A stretch of DNA of 64,000 nt, taken from contig MNCI01028261.1 of assembly GCA_015680685.1 (NCBI GenBank), forward strand, positions 253,085 to 317,084, written 5' to 3'. The translations under genes and the position numbers were made by a program. This DNA is from Gnetum montanum (taxonomy: Eukaryota > Streptophyta > Gnetopsida > Gnetales > Gnetaceae). Shown here piece after piece: positions 34,259-45,203 of the stretch. Under the pieces are notes generated by a model. That model saw nothing but the letters and a program-made list of their open reading frames with translations, was not told where the DNA came from and made no database searches. How positions within the stretch are numbered: position 1 is the first letter of the stretch; each line of letters begins with the position of its first letter.

Positions 34259-35297
34259 TATTGAATTTTTTATATGTCAAAACGTTAAAGAAAATGAAGA
34301 ATGTAGATTGTATGTATACAATGATAATTTTTTAGGACTATAAATAAGAAGTTTACATGGAGATCTAAGATTTTAAGAAATATGATCTATGTTAAGATAT
34401 CAAAATGAAGAATACATGGACAAGATGATAGCATGGATGAAAACGGAGTCTATAAGTCAAACTAAGATGTTTCAAAGACTCCAAGGGAATGACTCAGACT
34501 CCAAAGTGTAGAAGTGAAGTAGACATCTTCAAAAAATAGTAGACGTCTATCTTAAATAGTAGATGCCTATAGGTAGACATTTGTCCTTCACTGGGGTCTA
34601 TCTTAGGTAGATGTCTAAACTTCAAAGTAGACATATATACTAGCCATTTGATAGTTATTGCATTAATTTTAAGGATTTTTTGAAAACTCTGAGGCTATAA
34701 GATAATGTGAAAATCTTGAGAATTTAAAAGGCACTATTCATAGATAGATTCATCATTGGCTACTCAAAGTGAATTTGTGTTTGTTTTTCATTTTAACATC
34801 ATTTGCTTATTTTGATTGTATTGAACTTCAAGTACAAGGATCTAAAAATTTGATTACACTCTTTCTTTGTTCTTTTCTTTCTTTCTTGTAGCCTTGTGGG
34901 ATTGATGTGCTTCCTACAAGAAGACATCCTTGCTGAGCTTGTCTAGATCTTGTAGAATTGAGTGGTTTTACAATGTTAAAACACTTTAGTGTGGAGCTTA
35001 ATTTTTTAAATGTTGTTAGATTCTCTAAGATACATTTTGATCTTATTGGAACCTTGCATGGTTGAGTGGCTTCACAGTGACAAAACACTCCAGAGCAAAG
35101 CTTAAAGCTTGTATAGGGTGTGGTATCCTTCAAACAACATTTTGAAGAAACAATGTTTGAAGGTGTGCATGAATTCTACCCCCTGAGTGTGGACATACCC
35201 AAGTTGGGAAACCATGTAAAATTTGTGTGTGTTTGTGACTAGAGAAAATTTAAATTAGGGAACTTATTCAATCCCCCTTCTAAGTTCTCAAGCCTAA
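34259..35297 (+). repeat. 3' LTR of CA
   Basis: It starts TATTGAATTTTTTATATGTC (first two bases TA for TG) and ends TTCTCAAGCCTAA. The U3 motif cluster AGACATCTTC / AGACGTCTATC / AGACATTTG lies at 34515-34640. Substitutions against the 5' LTR are frequent, so the insertion is old. Confidence 0.75.
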
Positions 35298-37829
35298 ACA
35301 AGTACAAGTATAAAGTGAAAGCTATTATTGTAGAATAGGTTACTAATTCCAATTAAAAAAATGAAAATGAGTGTGATTTGTACAAATATAACCATCCTAA
35401 AGGATGTTATCTAGTCATGATCCACTTATAGGAATTAGAGGCATACACATTAAACCCAAAGTTTGTTAAAAGGAAATTTCCTAAGAGGTTATCTTATTGA
35501 GAGAGTAACTACAGATAGTCCTACTAATAATAGTCATATTATCCTAGTGGGAATCATCTTCAATATTAGGAGTAATACCATTAGTAGTAAAAAAATACAC
35601 AATCCTCCATCACCTATGCAACAATATCCATATAGATAGATAGATTCATATGGCTATTATATTTAGCAACCTATGTCTTTAAGGATTACTTCTTCTCATA
35701 CTTCTTACCACTATTATACTATAGAATATAATAGGCTCATAACTCTAAGAGTGGAATCAACATCTTATGTACCTTCTTAACCTACATTACATCCCTAGCA
35801 ACTACTTAATCCACTTCATCTAGTACCATCACCATCCATGTAGGGAATACTACTACGTGAACTGCATCAGAAGAATTTAATAAGGATTGTCAATAAACAA
35901 GTAGAAGAAACTATTAGAAACTATGAACATAAATTAAAAAGCCATTCATTTTTTAGAATAATTCCAGAAAGAGCTAGTATGACTAGAACTCCATATAACC
36001 TAGTCAAGAAAGATGTTGCTCTAGCTCTAGTCCTAGTTTTCACAATACCAACTTCTTTCATATAAATCATGCTTTAATAGAAACAAAATAAAATTCTTAA
36101 GACTGTCATGCTTACTCAAATAGTAAGGTATTAGATTAAAATAAGTGTACTTTCCAAAAAGAAAATAGATCATGAAAGTCCCTTAATCTACCTATAGAGA
36201 AGAGGAAATGATCCATGTAAAGATCTTTTAGATTTAGACTTGGGAATAAAATACATCTTTCAAGACATATATAAAGTCTAAAACTTATGATTATTAAACA
36301 ATGCAACAATATATTAGAGCTTGTGGACCAATCTATCATAGTTTCACTTGAACAAGTAGAAGATATTATGACCACTTTAAGTCGGTGGTCATACCCTATA
36401 GATTTATTAGAGATTTAACAAGAAATAATTTTGTATTATCATGAGAAGAGAATAAATTATCACAATTGATATTAAGTTAGGAATTAGAGACTTATCTTTG
36501 GCTATTTCTAGAGAAGATGAGAGAGAATCCATAGAAAGATAGAGAGTTCTATGCATCACATATATAAGATGAATCTATATGCATATAGTGTGGACCATAA
36601 AGCAAAGAAACATGTTAATATGAAAAAAATGCATAAAAGATGTGTGTGTACAACATTTCTTATATGCAGTATCCACTAAAAATAAGAAGGTATCTAATGG
36701 CTGACAACTGAAAAAAAATACAAGTTAAACATATGCATAAAACTAGTAGAGCAACATACAAGAGCCTACATAAAAGAAAAAAATGAAATTAAGAAACTAA
36801 GAAAATAACTTTCCCATGTAGAAAATTATAGAATGGGGAAAATTAGAAATTTTAGATAAACTTAAAATAGATCCTATAGAACTTAAGATATTATCATACT
36901 TTCTTGAATACATATCTCTCAATAATGGAAAACCAAGAATGATTAATACCAATCATAACAATAAGAAAAAATAGCAATTATCCTTAATGATAGTTGAATT
37001 CAAAATTTAAGGATGTAGTAAAATAAGATCTTGAAAAGCTATTTAAGGTAGGATTCATTTATCCAATTGTAGATAGTGAATGGGTTAGCTCATTAAACAT
37101 TGTCTTATACAAAGGAAAAAAATGGAGGATTTCCATTAATTCTTGATTATTAAATATGAAAATATTCAAGGATCACTTTCTTGTATCATTGTGTTTATCA
37201 AGTACTAAATACCACTATAGGGCATCAATACCATACCTTTGTAGATAGATATAGTGGATATATTCATATTCGCATAGCTCTAGAAAATTAGAAAAAGATC
37301 ACATTCACCAGTCCATGAGGAACATTTTCATATTGACATATGCCATTTGGCCTTTGCAATGACCTTGCAACATTCATAAGAATAGTCCTTAGTATATTAT
37401 AGAAATAGACTATAAATGGAGTGGAAGTTTTCATAAATGGTTTTTCTACATACAACTGCAACTTTGAATAAGCATTAGACCTCTCATAGAAAATATTAAA
37501 AATATGTGCTAAAACAAACTTAAAGCTTAAACTAGTAGAAGAGTCACTTAATGGTTCAGGATGGTATTTTTCTAGGACATAAGGTTTTACAAAAAGGAAT
37601 AAAAATGGATTCAAAAACAATTAGAGTCATCTAGGATATTACCTAAAGGTCATAGATCATTAAGGACATCAAATCTCTCCTAGAGCATACTAGATATTAT
37701 CAATAATTTATTAAAAATTTCCCAAAGTTTGCAAAGCTACTACTGAACTAAGTAACAGAGATGTGTCCTTTGTTTGGTCAAAAGAGTGAAAATATATTTG
37801 AGAGTTGGAAATAAAAATTGATAGAGACT
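35298..37829 (+). pseudogene. G4 part 1: gag end, protease and first half of RT (Athila-like)
   Basis: The frame is heavily stopped but recognisable. Gag remnants include YNHPKGCYL (about 35388). The protease end has SIIVSLEQVEDIMTTLSRWSYPIDLLE (about 36330-36410), parallel to G1 and G3. RT motifs are FIYPIVDSEWVSSLNIVL (about 37050-37105), DHIHQSMRNIFI (a frame-shifted TSPWGTF block near 37300) and NFPKFAKLL (about 37715). The frame stops at AGACT (37829), where G3 is inserted, and resumes at 45151. It is a sister of G1 with more decay and cannot be functional. Confidence 0.7.
37825..37829. other. Target-site duplication of G3, left copy
   Basis: AGACT directly before the left LTR, repeated exactly at 45098-45102 after the right LTR. 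Confidence 0.85.
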
Positions 37830-38552
37830 TGATGAGTGGTGAGGTACCCCTACACTCAACCATATGAAGACAAGTGTAACACACATGATTTGGTTGAACT
37901 CCATAGACTAAGTGCCTACACGCCTCATGGAACACTTAGGGTTAATCATTTGTTGTCTTCCCAGACTTACTTGTAGTTGTCACGGTGTATGGTTAAGTAA
38001 GTCTAAGGCATATGATTTTTATATCTTTTTATGTTTTATCTCCTATGCTAACAAGGTGAAGGGTGAAGAGACTAATTTACTAACTTTAACTAACTAACTA
38101 ACTAAGTCTAAATTAACCTGGCATCAGCATCTATTTCCACTTACCGTTCACACCCTGAACCGATGCAACCTTGGTTACCAAACACTGATCATTGCTGGGA
38201 TCACCAAGGGTAACACACATGCTCAAAGTGGTCGTACTAAGGCACTTAAATAGGAGAGAAGGGTTGAGAAAGATTTAATAAATAGTAAAGAATTTAAATG
38301 GTAAATAGTAAATAAAAATAAATAAAGTCCTAATTAGCCTATTCCATGCACTACAAGGTTTATCCAAGAAGTTCATCTTTATTGTCGTACACAAACTTGT
38401 GTTCAGGTACAATGTCTGCTCGAATAAAGATCCATTCGCTTTGGAGTTCCTACTGCGGGCACATGCAAATTAATTTATCTCTAGAGGGGAAAAATTGCCA
38501 AAGTTTCACTATGGTCTAGGCCTAGAATGCGAAACAAGGGAGAGCTGCCTCT

Positions 38553-38560
38553 TATTTATA
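38553..38560 (-). promoter_or_regulatory. TATA box in the G3 3' LTR
   Basis: TATAAATA on the minus strand, just downstream of the GATATC array and about 115 bp from the LTR start. Confidence 0.6.
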
Positions 38561-38573
38561 GATATGACAGTGC

Positions 38574-38672
38574 ACCGCGATATCGCGTACGCGATATCGT
38601 GGGGGATGATGCGATATCGTGAGGGATGCGATATCGCGATGGCTCTGATATCACATACGTGATATCGTGTCC
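38574..38672. promoter_or_regulatory. GATATC palindrome array in U3 of the G3 3' LTR
   Basis: Six GATATC sites, mostly as CGCGATATCGCG or CGTGATATCGTG, in 99 bp. They are joined by GTACGC or GAGGGATG spacers. The longest inverted repeat is GCGATATCGCGTACGCGATATCG-like. The site lies directly upstream of the TATA box. Confidence 0.75.
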
Positions 38673-38677
38673 CATCA

Positions 38678-38691
38678 TACCCCCATGACTA
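38678..38691 (-). other. Polypurine tract of G3
   Basis: TAGTCATGGGGGTA on the minus strand directly abuts the TGATGGG start of the 3' LTR. The 12-mer TAGTCATGGGGG occurs three more times inside G3. Confidence 0.75.
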
Positions 38692-40790
38692 AATGAAAAC
38701 TTGTGCTTGAGTTCCTTACAATAATATCAGGAAGGTATGGAATTATTAACTCAAAATGGAACTAATGGGATGACATGTGAATGGATCATCATTACAAGAC
38801 ACAAAAAAATTGGTGTTCATGACAACAAGGGTGAATACCTTATTACATTGACATCAGGCCTCATTTGGCAACTGGGAAAGAGAGAGAGAAAGAATTTTTG
38901 CTGCTGCCAATGCCAAGATTATGCCTTTTGTTGTTCATCCATAAATGCACCATCGATCTTGCTCCTTGCATAGTTGCTTTAGCACTACTCCATTCCAAGT
39001 GTTCCCTCTAGATCCAATCCAATGGTGCATGATCACCATCTACACACACAACATAGTCTTATATTAGCAAGGGTAATTGAATTTCAATGTAGTTAATACC
39101 TTGCCTCAGTGTAAGTCCATTGGCTAAGTTGTGGTATGACTGATTGTGGATCTAGAGATATAATAATGATGACTACCGCATGTGTAGGGGTTAGGAGAAA
39201 ATTGAAAAAATTGGGCCCCATACCCCCATGACTAATCGTGAACCTTCAGTAGCAATAGAATGGAGAAAGAATAAGAACAAGAAGATGGAGAAAAAGAGAC
39301 AAATAGGACATCGATGAAATGGATGTCAAGATGGAAATGAACAAAATAAAATGTATTGCAAGAATGTTAGGGGAAAGAGATTAACTGGTGCACCAAATAG
39401 GAATGCCAGTGGGTCCTCCCCAAAGTAGGCTCATGCCCTTAATGCCCTGACAAGCCCACATTCAAAGAGTTTGTAGGATTTAGGAATGTCATTTGGAACA
39501 AGCATTAAAGTCTTAACCGTAACAATTTACCTAAAAGAAAAAAATGCATCAACCAAAATATACACTAATGATACAATCGGCAATGAGGTGAAAAATGGAG
39601 AGAAGGCTGGAGAGAATAGAATGGAATGGAATCCCAAGAACAAGGTGGTGTACAACCCCTTGTGGAGTTAATGATTAATGTGACTTGGTAAATCTCATTC
39701 CAACTCCAACCTCAAACCAACCACATCCAGTGACTTCGTATCAATGCATTCGGCCAATCCATCCACTTGAATAACAAGAATGCCTCCCCCAAGAGCCACC
39801 ATCATTTCGACGAAACGAATGAGGAGAGAATGGGAAGTGAGAAGGGCCTTAGTTAGAGGGAATGTTTTTAGTTCCATGACCAATGCTTGTAGCCCAAGGG
39901 ATTATTTTGGCTAAGGGGTGTGCTTTGAATTCTCACTTTTCATTTTTTTTCTTTTTCTTTTTTTTTTTTGTTTTTGTGTTTTGTGTTTTTATGTGTGAGA
40001 ATTACACCATGCAAAGACTTCTTATTTTTATTGACTCAGCTTCCTGATAATTGGGTAACATCAAAATGGTAAGAAAAATCTAGAAGAAAACATCCAAGCA
40101 CCCAAGAGAATGGCCAACAGAAATGTATCAAGTTCCCTTGAAGTCATGCCCTTTTCAAACCTTGAGTCCTTCCTTAGTTTGAGAAGTACCCAGTCACCAA
40201 TTTGTTAATGTTCTTATTAGAAAGGGACTATATATTTTCAAGCCAAGAGAGACCATAGAATGTTGTGGATGAATGGATGAAGTGGACTCATTGCCTATCA
40301 TATCAAAAGAACATACCTTAATATCAGCATCATAACTTAAAGGTAAAAACCAAACATTAGCAATCAATAGGAGAATAGTTCATACCATCGTGAAGAACAC
40401 TTATTGGGTGACAAACTTACAAGATGGATAACACACACGCAAACACACACAAAAAATGAAAAAGTGTAATGATGTTGTAAAACCCTAAAACAAGAAAAGT
40501 TAAAGAAAGTTTTTTTAAAAAAATGTGCAAAATAAAAATGTGTAAGACAAAAATGTGTAAAACAAAAAGGTGTAAAACAAAAACGTGCAAAACAAAAATG
40601 TGTAAAACAAAAATGTGTAAGACAAAAATGTGTAAGTCAAAAATGTGTAAAAAAAATGTGTAAAACAAAAACGTGTAAAACAAAAATTGTAAGACAAAAA
40701 TGTGTAAAACAAAAACCGTAAAACAAAAATGTGTAAAAAAAAAACTTGTAAAACAAAAAACTAAAAAGAACTGAGGACCTCCAATGACCA
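38692..40790 (-). other. 3' UTR of G3
   Basis: About 2.1 kb without credible coding. Blocks shared with the G1 UTR run in the same order on the minus strand: TTATCAGGAAGCT (40035), AATTCAAAGCACACCCCTTAG (39935-39915), CTCTAACTAAGGCCC (39860-39845) and GAGCCTACTTTGGGGAGGACCCACT (39435-39410). Another TAGTCATGGGGG is at 39234-39223. The 480 bp between it and the tract at the LTR has no match in G1. Confidence 0.6.
40505..40760. repeat. Minisatellite AAAATGTGTAAAACA (about 16 bp, some 15 copies)
   Basis: Units alternate AAAAATGTGTAAAACA, AAAAACGTGTAAAACA and AAAAATGTGTAAGACA with a strict pattern. On the minus strand this is TTTTACACATTTTTG, the first thing after the purine tract in the G3 3' UTR. 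G1 has a decayed version at 13540-13700. Overlapping open frames here are low-complexity and not genes. Confidence 0.85.
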
Positions 40791-41093
40791 GTATAGGTGG
40801 CTATTTCCCCCATGACTAAATGTAAAGGGAGAGATCCAAAATAATGAGTGCCTATTTGAATTTCTTAGAAGTGTCCAACTTCTCCCCATTGATGTTCTTA
40901 GATTAAGGGGTGGAAGTTGGTGACACCCATACTCCAATGTGTCTATGCCTTCGTTGTTGGTATGAGTTGTTCCCCCAGTTTGTTATGTGCATGTTGATGG
41001 GTTGCTCTTTTGCTTAGCTATCAACCACAAGGTTCCTACTACTTGTGTGGTTGCTACATATAGACACTTTTGTATTTGTGTTTCTAGGGCACA

Positions 41094-41530
41094 CTAGTTA
41101 CATGGAAGAGATGCTGAGCATTCTTCCATGTCATCACCCTCTGTGTCACTGTATGTGATGCATGAAACCTTCTCCTTCTCAATCCTTCCATAAATGTTTA
41201 CCTTAGATATCTCCAAGGAAAGATCATGAATCCCTAGGTACGCATCTATTGTACTTAGCCATGGCCTTCCCATTATGATTGAGAAGTCCCCTTCATTATT
41301 ATTCACTTTGATCACTAGGAAATCGGTTGGGTATGACCACCCACACACAATGGTAACTATGTCCTCCACAAATCCCAAGGGAATGGTGATGGACTGATTA
41401 GCTAGCTCAAGTTGAATGTTGCTCTTCTTGAGTTGGGGTAGGTTCTAGAATTGATACATTTCTCGTGAGATTAAGTTGACTCTGGAACCTGAGTCAAAAA
41501 GAGCCTTATGTTGTTCATTCCCAACAATTT
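41094..41530 (-). pseudogene. Aspartic protease of G3, catalytic DSG intact
   Basis: On the minus strand HKALFDSGSRVNLISREMYQ (about 41515-41455) holds the catalytic Asp-Ser-Gly. One TAG follows (F-stop-N for the usual Trp or Gln). Then come LELANQSITIPLGFVEDIV, CGWSYPTDFLVIKVNN and IIMGRPWLSTIDA (about 41290-41250), a full set of Athila protease motifs with the GRPWL end. The 94-residue C-terminal part is open. It would mature Gag in the particle. It ends ITYSDTEGDDMEECSASLP and is followed by noncoding linker instead of RT. Confidence 0.8.
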
Positions 41531-41559
41531 GTAAATAGATTAAGGGGCTTCTAGGATTA

Positions 41560-44113
41560 GAGAGTTTCTTGGAAAGGTGGCCTACCTTGATCTAGTCAGT
41601 TATGTTATGCATTAACATAACCGTATGCGTGAAGCTCTTTTGTTGGATGGAAGGGAGCTTCGAAGTATTGTTTGTCGGAGGAGTGTACATAGACTCAACT
41701 GCTTGTTGTCAGAGCTTGTCTGGGCTTTTGGTTCTGAAGAAAGGTATTCTTTTCTTGTAGTTGTCAGAACTAGTAGTAGGTTGAATGCTTATGGCTCTTG
41801 TAGTGTTACGTTGCTACGGTTGAGTGGGGATTTCCCCTTGCATTGTTGGAGTAGGAGGTATGGGAACTATAGGTGGAAGAGGTGCAGATGGAGTTGAAGG
41901 ATGGGATGAATGTGGAATGTCTTAAAGAGGAGAAGGATTCCTCCTAAAGTACTCTTGAACCTGGTAGTGACGTTGGGGAGTTGTGTGACCCATAGAGTCA
42001 CTTGGAGAAACCGGCTGCTGCACATAATAGCCATAAGGATCAGGTTGCCAGTAAGGGTACTGTTATTTCAATGGTGACATCCCCCATGACTATGGGTATT
42101 GCCACTGTTGATGTTGTTCAATGCACTTGGATAGTACATTAATGGTTGGTGGAACTGTCTTGGGTTACCTTGGGAATAAGGTAATCTTTAAGGTGTCTAC
42201 CATTGGTTAAGTCTTGGGTTAAGTGCATACACCCCAGACTCTTGTAGATGTGAGATGATTGGAAAAGATCCCTTAGGATGGTCATATTGGTAGATCTCAC
42301 ATCCACCATCATCATTTGTGCCAAAATCCACAACCTCATTGGAGATAGTAATTTTTCTCTTACCCTTGTTATGTGTAGGGCCTGAATCTCTCCGCTTTTT
42401 CTTATTTTTGTCACTACTTCATTCCTCCTTAGACTCTTCTACAATTTTCAGAATAGTTTCAAGTCTAGAGTCTAGGGAATCCCACAATTGATCCACCTTA
42501 GCTGATACTTTTGTTGTTAGCTTTTGAATAGGCAAATTTTTTTTGTTCACCAACTCTTCGAGTGGTGACTCATCCTCCTCATCATAAAATCTCACTCCCT
42601 TCTTTTGAAGGGAAGGATCACGGTTGTATTCTTCCACACTTTCTCTTTTTTTGTAGCTCACCTTCTTCTTTGGCTACTTACTCCAACAAGTGATGAATCT
42701 CATGGGATCTAAGTTCTGATAGTCTCCCTTGGGCATAAGCCCCAAGGGTTCTTCTAGTTTCATGCCTTAGCCCATCTATGATGTGGCAGAGTTGATCTCG
42801 CTATGCATAACCATGGCCTGGGAAACGATGTAACAATGCATAGTATTGGCCCATGGTAGCATCCAGGGGTTCATGAGTATCTTGCTTCCATCCTTGGATC
42901 TGCTTATGCAAATTAGACACTCTGGAGTACATTTGATACTTATCGTTGAAGAGTTCTAACATCGTACTCCACCTCTTGATGGTTTCTAGTTCTAAGGACT
43001 GGTACCAACTCTCTGCTTCCTTAATGAGTGTCCTGGGAAACAAATTTACTTTCTACCACTCATTTTCTATGTTTTGCAAGACGTAGACATCATGGAATGC
43101 CTGTAAATGATGTTGTGGATCAATGTTGTATCCCCCTTCGAAGCATGAGATGTTATTCATGTCTAAGTGCTTGATTTGACTATCTCTTTGATGTCTTGTT
43201 GGTATTCTCACTACCTCCATTATATCAAGCATACTTTAGGTTGCAAGTAGGGGCTTGTCATGATAATCTCTTTCATGAAATCTATGATGTCTACGTTGTT
43301 TCCTACTTTCTCTTCGTTCATGCCCTTGTCCTATCTCTTGACTCTCTCGTCAAGGTCTCTCATTTTGCCTAGCACTATCCTCACCGTTATTTTCTTGGTG
43401 GTTGCACCCAGATGTGGAAGGATAGGGTGAGTGATGTGATGAAGGATAAGAAGAAGGAGAACCATCACCATGACAATGTTTCCTACCTTCTCTTCGGCTG
43501 CTATGGCCCCTATCATGATGACGATCTAAGTGCCCATCCTTGTCATGTGTTGTTATTCCCTTAGTGAATAGTTGGAATTCATAGGGATCAAAACTAGGGT
43601 TGTGTATCATAGAGCGTAGGTTCTAATACCCCACCTCCTCACCATCGTTAGAAGGGGGAACATCATTTGATAGAGAACCCATTATAAGTCGTTCACCATC
43701 TCCAATTTCACTTAGGACATGCATGACCCCTTTTCCCTTCAACAGTGTATGATGGCTCTCCTGCCATGAGTCCTTGATACATTGTGTAGCTATGGGATGA
43801 TAATCCCTTATATCAAAATCACTTATATCGTATTCAACATAGAGCTGTGTCATGCCAATCTGTGCCAAAGCACGGAGGAGCATGTTTGGGACTGAACGAT
43901 CTGGAGGTAACACAATGTTACCTTGCAAGTCTCTCCATCATAGCTATTCATCTTGATGGAGGATAAAGGTAAAGTATGATATGTATTCATTGCGATGAGT
44001 ATATACCACTCAGTATTGTTGAGGAATTGGTAGATTTCGATTATGTGTTTTGAATGCCAACTGTTTCTTGTATTATCCCTAGGCGGTGAATTGCTTTTGT
44101 TAGAAGAAGACAT
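41560..44113 (-). pseudogene. Gag of G3 (Athila-like), core domain retained
   Basis: The ATG at 44113 (MSSSNKSNSPPRD) is about 125 nt past the primer site. Blocks in order on the minus strand: NIVLPPDRSVPNMLLRALAQ (43920-43860), IRDYHPIATQ (about 43800), a His/Arg/Ser-rich stretch (43560-43400), the Gag core FPRTLIKEAESWYQSLELET with a YYALLHRFPGHGYA end (43043-42801), an acidic region with YDEEDESPLEELVNKK (42600-42540) and a Pro/Gln/Thr-rich tail (42100-41600). A few stops or frameshifts separate the pieces. The core corresponds to the retrotransposon Gag domain that builds the capsid. A tract identical to the PPT 12-mer lies inside it at 42081-42092. Confidence 0.75.
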
Positions 44114-44237
44114 TATTATTTGATTTGGTGTGCTATTTAATTGTTATATAAATTTTTATTAATTAACCCTAAATTTCGTTTAAGCTCCCAACGATGTGAG
44201 TGATCTCCTATGTTCTACTTAGCGCACAAACACTTAG

Positions 44238-44255
44238 TCCCCGACAACGGTGCCT
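44238..44255 (-). other. Primer binding site of G3 (tRNA-Asp type)
   Basis: On the minus strand AGGCACCGTTGTCGGGGA follows the LTR end CATCA by one base. It differs from TGGCGCCGTTGCCGGGGA at three positions. Confidence 0.85.
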
Positions 44256-44256
44256 A

Positions 44257-45097
44257 TGATGAGTGGCGAGGTACCCCTACACTCAACCATATGAATATGA
44301 GTGTAGCACATGTGATCCAGTCGAACTTTGCAGACTAAGTGCCTACATGCCTCATGGAACACTTAGGGTTAATCATTCATTGTCTTCCCAGACTTGTAGT
44401 TGTCACGGTGTATGGTTAAGTAAGTTTGAGGTATATGATTTTTATATCTTTTTATGTTTTATCTCCTATGCTAACAAGGTGAAGGGTGAAGAGACTAATT
44501 TACTAACTTTAACTAACTAACTAACTAAGTCTAAATTAACCTAGCATCAGTATCTGTTCCCACTTACCATTCACACCCTAAACTAATGCAACCATGGTTA
44601 CCAAACGCTAATCATTGCTAGGATCACCAAGCGTAATGCACGTGCTCGAAGTGGTCATACTGAGGCACTTAAATAGGAGAGAAGGGTTGAGAAAGATTTA
44701 ATAACTAGTAAAGAATTTAAATGGTAAATAGTAAATAATAATAAATAAAGTCCTAATTAGCATATTCCATGTACTGCAAGGTTTATCCAAGAAGCTTGTC
44801 TTTATTACCGTACACAAACTTGTGTTCAGGTACAATGTCTGCTTGAATAAAGATTCGTTCAGTTTGGAGTTCCTACTGCGGGCACATGGAAATTAATCCA
44901 TCTTTGGAGGGGAAAAATTGCCAAATTTTCACTACGTTCTAGGCTTAGAATGAGAAACAAGGAAGAGCCACCTCTTATTTATAGATATGACAGTGCACCA
45001 CGATATCGTGTACGCAATATCGTGAGGGATGCAATATCACGACAGTCGTGATATCGCGTACATGATATCGCGGCCCATGCGATATCGCATCCCATCT
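44257..45097 (-). repeat. 5' LTR of G3 (841 bp)
   Basis: Same ends as the left copy, except that the outermost base has changed (minus-strand start AGATGGG for TGATGGG). Six GATATC-type sites at 44998-45092, four intact and two decayed to AATATC. TATAAATA at 44983-44976. This LTR would drive the genomic RNA leftwards through gag. Confidence 0.88.
44976..44983 (-). promoter_or_regulatory. TATA box in the G3 5' LTR
   Basis: TATAAATA on the minus strand, placed as in the other LTR. Confidence 0.6.
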
Positions 45098-45203
45098 AGA
45101 CTAAAACCTTACAAGATTTAGACTATTTAAGACCTTTTCACAATATGATNTAGACTCAAACCTTACAAGATTTAGACTATTTAAGACCTTTTCACAATAT
45201 GAT
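45097..45203. repeat. 53 bp direct duplication around an N (likely assembly join)
   Basis: The text 45097-45149 (TAGACTAAAACCTTACAAG...CACAATATGAT) is followed by an N at 45150. It is then repeated at 45151-45203 with one or two differences (TAGACTCAAACC). The second copy reads on in the G4 RNase H frame. The pattern looks like two overlapping contig ends placed side by side. Confidence 0.8.

Larger units (their letters stand above)
28834..35297 (+). mobile_element. Non-autonomous Ty1/copia element CA: LTR, gag, extra ORF, LTR
   Basis: Two direct LTRs (28834-29877 and 34259-35297) bound a 4.4 kb interior. The primer site is iMet type at 29880 and a purine tract lies at 34226-34255. Flanks AAAAG (28829-28833) and ACAAG (35298-35302) are a likely five-base target duplication with one change. 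The interior holds a copia Gag and then an ORF related to plant repeat proteins. I found no integrase, RT or RNase H motif between them, so it must have relied on a partner element. It sits in the gag region of G4. Confidence 0.75.
37830..38677 (-). repeat. 3' LTR of G3 (848 bp)
   Basis: On the minus strand it starts TGATGGGACACGATATC at 38677 and ends CACTCATCA at 37830. U3 holds six GATATC palindromes (38574-38672) and a TATAAATA at 38560-38553. A (TTAG)n run lies at 38104-38083. It differs from the right LTR mostly by C/T and G/A changes. Confidence 0.88.
37830..45097 (-). mobile_element. Athila-like element G3, minus strand, gag and protease only
   Basis: Complete from LTR to LTR (7.27 kb) with a perfect AGACT duplication, inverted TGATG...CATCA ends, a tRNA-Asp primer site (44238-44255) and a purine tract (38678-38691). 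The interior on the minus strand runs gag (44113 to about 41560), protease (41530-41094), 3' UTR. After the protease comes a short linker and directly the purine tract and UTR that follow integrase in G1, so RT, RNase H and integrase are missing. It is the youngest-looking insertion here: LTRs are about nine-tenths identical by eye and CG sites survive in them. It interrupts the RT-RNase H part of G4. Confidence 0.88.

Noticed and set aside
38083-38104. CTAA microsatellite as a possible independent repeat locus
   Set aside because: It is part of the G3 LTR and is found at the same place in the other LTR (44509-44528).
40417-40712. Overlapping minus-strand open frames of 65-88 residues rich in Phe, Tyr, Thr and Leu
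   Set aside because: Produced by the TTTTACACATTTTTG minisatellite; low complexity in every frame.
41625-41897. 90-residue + strand open frame with Arg/Ser-rich text
   Set aside because: Complement of the Pro/Gln/Thr-rich tail of the G3 gag, which has family support on the minus strand.
45097-45203. A real microduplication caused by the G3 insertion
   Set aside because: The true target duplication is AGACT; the 53 bp repeat surrounds an N and is better explained by contig overlap.
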